Source: Streptomyces antioxidans
GTDB lineage: Bacteria > Actinomycetota > Actinomycetes > Streptomycetales > Streptomycetaceae
NCBI RefSeq assembly: GCF_000968685.2
Contig: NZ_LAKD02000084.1
Coordinates: forward strand, 1-54,991
Direction: 5' to 3'
DNA length: 54,991 nucleotides
This document shows, in pieces, positions 50,226 through 54,991 of the stretch. Below the pieces are notes generated by a model. It saw nothing but the letters and a program-made list of their open reading frames with translations. It was not told where the DNA came from and ran no database searches. The first letter of the stretch is position 1, and every line of letters starts with the position of its first letter. The translations under genes and the position numbers were made by a program.

Positions 50226-51631
50226 CGGTACTCCGACAGTCTGCGGCCTATGCCCAGCACCGCGCCCGCGGCTCCCAGCACGGTCAGCACCCCGGCGCCC
50301 AGCGCCATGGCGGTGAACGCGCCGCGTCCGTCGTCGGCGGCCTGCTGGAACTCCCGCTGCTCATGGTCGAGGGCCTTGGCCAGCTGGCCGTCCACCGCGT
50401 CGAAGGACTCGCCGGTGCTGTCCTCGGCGCCGATGACCTTCGTCAGCGCCGCCTTGTAGTCGCCCCCGTCGTCGGCGGCGCGGGCGGCCTTGTGCCGCAC
50501 CTGCCACTCGTGGATCCGGTCGCCGGCCTTCTCCACCGGCTCGCGGCCCTCGTCGTCGTCGGCGAGGGCGCTCGCCCTGTCCAGCAGGCTGCCGTCCGAG
50601 GGGCGGTCGCCGGACGCCTCGCCCACGAGCGCGGACATCCGCGAGCCATAGCTGACCTCGTAGGCGTCCTTGCCCTTGTTGGCCCCGTCCTTGTCCACGA
50701 CGACCGCGCCGCGCGCCACCAGGGTCAGGTTCTCGTCGGCCCGGGCTCGCAGGGAGTCGATCCGCGCCTCGTTGAGCACCTGGAGGGACTTCGCCCCGTG
50801 GTCGTTGGAGTCGCTGAGCCGGGTGCTGGCGACCGCGTGGCCGACCACCAGCCACAGCATCACCACCGTGGAGGCGGCCGTGGCGGTGAGCAGACCGCGG
50901 TTGACCACCCGGTTGGTCCGCTGGAACTCACGGCGCTGCGCCCAGCCCAGCGCGCCCAGGGCGACCAGCCCGGTGGCGATCGCCACCCATGGCCATGCCT
51001 CGGCGTCCTCGTAGTCCTCCCCGAGCCGGGCGGTCTCCGCCTGGTAGAGCCTGCCCGCGGCGGGCAGCAGCTGGTCGCGCATGGTGTCGTTGGCATAGCG
51101 CAGATACGCGCCGCCCAGCGGCAGCCCCTGGCGGTTGTTGGCGCGCGCGGAGTCGATCAGACCGGTGTAGACCGGCAGCAGCTGATTGATCTTCTGTATC
51201 TCATGGCGGGCGGAGGACGAGCCCTCCGTATTGGCCGCGGCCCGCACCAGCAGCTTGGACGCGGTGTCGATGTCCTGGACGAACCGCTGCCGGACCTGGG
51301 GAGGCTCCTGGCCGCCCGCCAGGAAGCCTCCGGTGGCGGTGGTGTCCGCGTCGGCCAGAGAGCGGTAGATCTGCGCCGCGTCGGCGCTCAGCGGCTGGCT
51401 GCGCTCGGCCACGGCGTCCGCCGCGGTCTGCCGGTCGGAGACCTGCCAGGCCGTGACCGCGCCGAACGCGATCACCAGCGCGGCCAGCACCGCCCCGATG
51501 ACGCGCAGCCGTCCGGGCTCGGTCGTCGCCGCCGCCCGCGCCCGGTCGAGCCCCTCGGCCCAGGCGGTACGCGGCGGGGCCGCGGGCGCGGGCGGCGGCG
51601 CGGCTCTGCCGGTGGTCGGCGGGTATGACAC
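50222..51631 (-). CDS. glnX: GlnX-like transmembrane sensor protein
   Basis: The 469-residue protein has four membrane segments (about 43-62, 213-230, 247-267 and 438-460). These enclose two extracytoplasmic helical domains of ~150 and ~170 residues that look like a duplicated four-helix-bundle sensor. Both ends and the loop between helices 2 and 3 face the cytoplasm and carry no kinase or GGDEF domain. Mycobacterial GlnX has this role between GlnH and PknG. The GTG at 51631 follows GGGGAGG, and its stop overlaps the glnH-like start. It is the first gene of the leftward signalling locus; 134 bases separate it from csnK upstream. Confidence 0.88.
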   Translation of the reverse strand: MSYPPTTGRAAPPPAPAAPPRTAWAEGLDRARAAATTEPGRLRVIGAVLAALVIAFGAVTAWQVSDRQTAADAVAERSQPLSADAAQIYRSLADADTTATGGFLAGGQEPPQVRQRFVQDIDTASKLLVRAAANTEGSSSARHEIQKINQLLPVYTGLIDSARANNRQGLPLGGAYLRYANDTMRDQLLPAAGRLYQAETARLGEDYEDAEAWPWVAIATGLVALGALGWAQRREFQRTNRVVNRGLLTATAASTVVMLWLVVGHAVASTRLSDSNDHGAKSLQVLNEARIDSLRARADENLTLVARGAVVVDKDGANKGKDAYEVSYGSRMSALVGEASGDRPSDGSLLDRASALADDDEGREPVEKAGDRIHEWQVRHKAARAADDGGDYKAALTKVIGAEDSTGESFDAVDGQLAKALDHEQREFQQAADDGRGAFTAMALGAGVLTVLGAAGAVLGIGRRLSEYR

Positions 51632-51765
51632 AAGACCTCCCCCTTCAGCCCGGATTCCTGGTTGGTGTCGCGGTCGGTGTCGCAGCAGTATGGACCGCGG
51701 CGCCAGGAGAGGTCACCGGTCGGGCCTGGATCTTGTTCGTATCGCGATCTTTCCTCCCCTTTTCA

Positions 51766-52890
51766 TTACGCTCCGGAAGGACTTTCGGTTCCACTTTCCG
51801 CGTCATCGGCCGGGGCGCAGTGACTTTCCGTGTCGTCGGCCGGGGCGTAGTGCGCGCGCAGCCGGGCGTACGCGGACTCCGGCGCGCCGGTGCGGTCCAG
51901 GCCCAGCAGCGCGGCGCCGAGCACCGGCGGTGCGGTGACCACCCGCGGCTCGGCCTTCGGCGCGCGCTCCGCGAGCAGTTCGCGGATCCGGTCGTCCAGC
52001 AGCGGATGGCGGGCCGCGAGCACCCCGCCGCCCAGCACCACCGGGGTCTCCTCGCCCAGCAGGTCGAGCCGGCCGAGGGCGACCGCGGCCATGGTCACCA
52101 CCTCCTCAGCCTGGCGGTCGACGATCGCCCGCGCGATCTCGTCGCCCGCCTCGGCCACCGCGAAGAGCACCGGCGTCAGCTCATGCCGCCGCCCCGGCTC
52201 CAGACGGCCCAGATGCAGCGCCTCGATCAGCTCGTACATGGTGGTGAGGCCGAAGTGCGCGGGCAGGGCGCGGGCCAGCCCGGTCGGCTCGCCGCGGCCG
52301 TCCTCCGCGCGCGCCGCCCACCACAGCGCCTCCTCCGACAGATAGCCCCCGCCGCCCCAGTCGCCGGAGATCCGGCCGATCGCGGGGAAGCGGGCCACCC
52401 GGCCGCCGTGCCCGATCCCGGCGCAGTTGATGCCCGCGCCGCAGACCACGGAGACGCCGGTCGGCTCGCCGTCGTCCCCGACCCCGGCCCGCAGCAGGGC
52501 GAAGGTGTCATTGGCGACCGTGACGGTGGCGCCCCAGCCGCGCCCGGCCAGGACCCCCGTCAACTCCTCCTCCTCGCTGGGCAGATCGACGTTGGCCAGA
52601 CAGGCCGAGACATGCCCCGCGCCCGCAGGGCCGGACCGGCCCGCCTGCCGCGCCACCTCCTCCACCAGGGGCGCGAGGGAGCCGACGGCACGCTCGGCGC
52701 CCACGACGGGCGGCCGGAAGCCGCCGCCGCGGGCCGCGCCGAGCACGGAGCCGTCCTGGCCGATCAGCGCCACATCCGTCTTGGTGTTACCCGCGTCGAT
52801 CGCCAGGACCGACCCGTCCGGCGGGGACGCCGAGGACGAGGCGGAAGAAGAGGAAGGAGAAGGGGTCGATACGGACTGGGTCAGGCCCAC
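51766..52890 (-). CDS. csnK: N-acetylglucosamine/glucosamine kinase, BadF/BadG/BcrA/BcrD family (CsnK-like)
   Basis: The 374-residue kinase of the actin/hexokinase ATPase fold has the phosphate-1 motif AIDAGNTKTDVAL, the ANDTFALL motif and the glycine-rich VVCGAGINCAGIG, plus a late VVLGGGVLA. It should phosphorylate a (N-acetyl)glucosamine unit in the cytoplasm. The N-terminus is Ser-rich for ~27 residues and the C-terminus contains repeated APADDxES units; both are probably disordered. The GTG at 52890 overlaps the end of the GH4 gene. Order permease - GH4 enzyme - kinase matches the csnEFG-H-K operon of Streptomyces coelicolor, which handles chitosan-derived oligosaccharides. Confidence 0.9.
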   Translation of the reverse strand: MGLTQSVSTPSPSSSSASSSASPPDGSVLAIDAGNTKTDVALIGQDGSVLGAARGGGFRPPVVGAERAVGSLAPLVEEVARQAGRSGPAGAGHVSACLANVDLPSEEEELTGVLAGRGWGATVTVANDTFALLRAGVGDDGEPTGVSVVCGAGINCAGIGHGGRVARFPAIGRISGDWGGGGYLSEEALWWAARAEDGRGEPTGLARALPAHFGLTTMYELIEALHLGRLEPGRRHELTPVLFAVAEAGDEIARAIVDRQAEEVVTMAAVALGRLDLLGEETPVVLGGGVLAARHPLLDDRIRELLAERAPKAEPRVVTAPPVLGAALLGLDRTGAPESAYARLRAHYAPADDTESHCAPADDAESGTESPSGA

Positions 52891-54143
52891 GCCAGATGCT
52901 CCCGGTTGTGCGCGATGAGGTCGTCGGTCAGCTTCTCGGCGTATTCGATCTGGCCGATGAGGGGGTGGGACAGCAGCGCCTGGAAGACCCGCTCCCGGCC
53001 GCCCTTCAACGCCGCCTCCAGCGCCAGGTGTTCGTACGCGGTGACATTCGCGACCAGACCGGTGAACAGGGGCTCGAGGGGGCGCACCGGCAGTGGCTTC
53101 GCGCCCTGTGCGTTGACGGCCGCCGGGACCTCGATCACCGCGTCGTCCGGCAGGAAGGGCAGCGTGCCCCCGTTGAACGTATTGACGATCCGCACCTCAC
53201 CGGAGTCACCCAGCAGGGACGAGGTCAGATCGACCGCCGCCTCCGAGTAGAACGCCCCGCCGCGCTTGCCGAGCAGTTCGGGCTTCTCGTCCAGCGCCGG
53301 ATCGCCGTACATCTCCAGCAGCTCCCTCTCGATCGCCGCGACCTCCGCCGCCCGGGACGGCTTGCTGCGCAGCTCCCGCACCACCGCGTCGTGCTGGTAG
53401 TAGTAGCGCAGGTAGTAGGAGGGGACGACGCCGAGCCGGTTCACCAGCGTGCGCGGCATCCGCAGGTCCTCGGCGATCGCCTCGCCGTGCTCCGCGAGCA
53501 GTTTGGGCAGCACGTCCTCGCCGTCGGTGCCGCCGACGCGCACCGCGCGCTCCCAGGTGAGGTGGTTGAGGCCGATGTGCTCCAGCGTCACCTGGCCGGG
53601 TTCCACGCCCAGCAGCCTGGCGAACTTCCGCTGGAAGCCGATGGCCACATTGCACAGCCCGACCGCCCGGTGCCCGGCCGTGAGCAGCGCCCGGGTCACG
53701 ATCCCGACCGGATTGGTGAAGTCCACGATCCAGGCGTCGGGATTGCGGCGGCGCACCCGCTCGGCGATGTCCAGCACCACCGGGACGGTGCGCAGCGCCT
53801 TGGCCAGCCCGCCCGCCCCGGTGGTCTCCTGGCCGACACAGCCGCACTCCAGCGGCCAGGTCTCGTCCTGGTTCCGCGCGGCCTGGCCGCCGACGCGCAG
53901 CTGCAGCAGGACCGCGTCCGCGCCGTCCACGCCCGCGTCCAGGTCGTCGGTCCAGGAGATGGTGCCCGGGTGGCCCTGCTTGGCGAAGATCCTGCGCGCC
54001 AGCCCGCCGACCAGCTCAAGCCGCTCGGCGGCCGGGTCGACCAGGACCAGCTCCTCCAGCGGGAGGACGTCCCGCAAGCGGGCGAATCCGTCGATGAGTT
54101 CGGGGGTGTAGGTGGACCCACCCCCCACGACTGCGAGCTTCAA
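52881..54143 (-). CDS. csnH: GH4-family glycosidase, 6-phospho-beta-glucosidase type (CsnH-like)
   Basis: The 420-residue protein begins with the NAD-binding motif KLAVVGGGSTYTPELIDG and contains the GH4 signatures VDFTNPVGIVT, GLCNVAIG and GLNHLTW, with Cys and His positions for metal binding. GH4 enzymes use NAD+ and Mn2+ in a redox-assisted cleavage, usually of phosphorylated disaccharides. The TTG at 54143 is used: it overlaps the permease stop (TTGA), follows AGGAG and gives the exact family start. In the csn operon the enzyme is thought to cleave imported amino-sugar oligosaccharides. Confidence 0.92.
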   Translation of the reverse strand: MKLAVVGGGSTYTPELIDGFARLRDVLPLEELVLVDPAAERLELVGGLARRIFAKQGHPGTISWTDDLDAGVDGADAVLLQLRVGGQAARNQDETWPLECGCVGQETTGAGGLAKALRTVPVVLDIAERVRRRNPDAWIVDFTNPVGIVTRALLTAGHRAVGLCNVAIGFQRKFARLLGVEPGQVTLEHIGLNHLTWERAVRVGGTDGEDVLPKLLAEHGEAIAEDLRMPRTLVNRLGVVPSYYLRYYYQHDAVVRELRSKPSRAAEVAAIERELLEMYGDPALDEKPELLGKRGGAFYSEAAVDLTSSLLGDSGEVRIVNTFNGGTLPFLPDDAVIEVPAAVNAQGAKPLPVRPLEPLFTGLVANVTAYEHLALEAALKGGRERVFQALLSHPLIGQIEYAEKLTDDLIAHNREHLAWA

Positions 54144-54991
54144 CCCTTGACTCCTGTCAGTGTGACGCCTTCGACGAAGGCTTTCTGAGCGAAGAAGAAG
54201 ACGATGATGACGGGGGCCATGACGAGCAGGGTCGCGGCCATCGTCAGATTCCAGTTGACGTTGTGCGCGCTCTTGAAGCTCTCCAGGCCGTAACTGAGCG
54301 TCCAGGCGCCCGGATTCTGCGCGGCGTAGATCTGCGGGCCGAAGTAGTCGTTCCAGCAGTAGAAGAACTGGAACAGCGCCACGGCCGCGATCCCCGGCTT
54401 GGCCATCGGGACCACGATGCGCAGCAGCGTGCCCAGTTCTCCGCTGCCGTCCACCTTCGCCGACTCCAGGTACTCCCGGGGAATCGTCAGCAGGAACTGG
54501 CGCAGCAGGAAGATGGAGTACGCGTCGCCGAACGCCATCGGGATGATCAGCGGCCACAGCGAACCCGACAGATGGAGCTGCTGGGCCCAGACCAGATACA
54601 TCGGTATCACGATCACCTGCGGCGGCAGCATCATCGTGGAGATGACCAGGATCATGGCGGTGCGGCGGCCGCGGAAGCGGAATTTGGCGAGGGCGTAGGC
54701 CACCGGAATGGAGGAACAGACGGTGAAGAGGGTGCCGAGTCCGGCGTACATCAGCGAATTGCGCCACCAGTCCAGGAAGCCCGGGGTGTTGAAGACGTCG
54801 GCGTAATTCGACCAGTTCCATTCGGTGGGCCACAGCTCGCCGCTCAGCGCCTGGTCGTCGCTCATCACCGAGGTCAGGAAGACAAAGACGAAGGGCAGGA
54901 CGAAGAAGAGCGCGGCGGCGATGGCGACCGTGTGCACGGCGATCCAGTGCAGCGCGGCGCGGCGGCGGGCGGCGGGGGCGGGGGAGCGGCC
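54140..54991 (-). CDS. csnG: Carbohydrate ABC transporter permease, MalG type (CsnG-like); 5' end outside window
   Basis: The reading frame stays open to the window edge, and the first in-frame GTG (54937) lies inside a sequence that already reads as protein (AARRRAALHWIA), so the start is beyond the window. It has six hydrophobic segments, with the cytoplasmic EAA loop ESAKVDGSGELGTLLRIVVPMAKPG split over two hydrophobic flanks. It is the second permease of a CUT1-type sugar importer; a multitasking ATPase encoded elsewhere would power it, as is usual in Streptomyces. The stop overlaps csnH. Confidence 0.92.
   Translation of the reverse strand, partial: GRSPAPAARRRAALHWIAVHTVAIAAALFFVLPFVFVFLTSVMSDDQALSGELWPTEWNWSNYADVFNTPGFLDWWRNSLMYAGLGTLFTVCSSIPVAYALAKFRFRGRRTAMILVISTMMLPPQVIVIPMYLVWAQQLHLSGSLWPLIIPMAFGDAYSIFLLRQFLLTIPREYLESAKVDGSGELGTLLRIVVPMAKPGIAAVALFQFFYCWNDYFGPQIYAAQNPGAWTLSYGLESFKSAHNVNWNLTMAATLLVMAPVIIVFFFAQKAFVEGVTLTGVKG

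Overview
The window is high-GC actinobacterial DNA and almost certainly comes from Streptomyces. Evidence includes the strong G/C third-codon bias, GTG and TTG starts, ATGA/TTGA gene overlaps, a LAETG sortase-E type substrate, SsbB, a pair of dynamin-like GTPases, a Spo0M family protein and a csn-type chito-oligosaccharide operon. The genes fall into three blocks.

Block 1 (1-16921) is the right-hand end of a type I polyketide cluster. It opens inside a giant PKS whose last module (DH-KR-ACP) ends in a chain-releasing thioesterase. After it come a Methyltransf_19-type SAM methyltransferase, a starter acyltransferase, a two-gene ABC exporter, a thioesterase-like protein that has lost its catalytic Ser and His, an acyl-CoA ligase, a flavin amine oxidase/monooxygenase, a LAL-family LuxR regulator and a PAPS sulfotransferase. 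The amine oxidase, CoA ligase and discrete acyltransferase match the route known to make 4-guanidinobutyryl starter units from arginine. Together with the sulfotransferase they suggest a sulfated guanidino-polyene of the clethramycin/mediomycin kind. This product is inferred, because the rest of the PKS is outside the window. No 4-guanidinobutanamide amidase is visible here. The two divergent promoter regions share TAGGGG-type elements, and a near-perfect LuxR palindrome lies in front of the sulfotransferase.

Block 2 (about 17000-30583) is mixed. It contains a LysR regulator, a crcB fluoride channel pair, a polyprenyl diphosphate synthase, an orphan mbtH, a zinc alcohol dehydrogenase, a VOC protein, a KhtT/KhtU-like K+/H+ antiporter pair, a Spo0M family protein and a solitary ctaD. 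A small accessory patch follows, with unrecognised genes, AT-richer DNA and a shattered IS5-family transposase, lying against the 3' end of tRNA-Arg(UCU).

Block 3 (30584-54991) looks like conserved chromosome. It holds two dynamin-like GTPases followed by ssbB (sporulation division and nucleoid functions), a thioester-domain sortase-anchored surface protein, ettA, a 4HBT thioesterase with an overlapping unknown gene, and a truncated haemoglobin. Then comes a long minus-strand signalling locus, in transcription order: a GlnX-like membrane sensor, a GlnH-like binding protein, an unknown helical protein, a PknG-like kinase, a PP2C phosphatase, a VWA protein and an FHA protein. The kinase, phosphatase and FHA protein each carry two zinc ribbons. 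The window ends in a csnG-csnH-csnK operon for uptake and processing of chitosan or chitin oligosaccharides.
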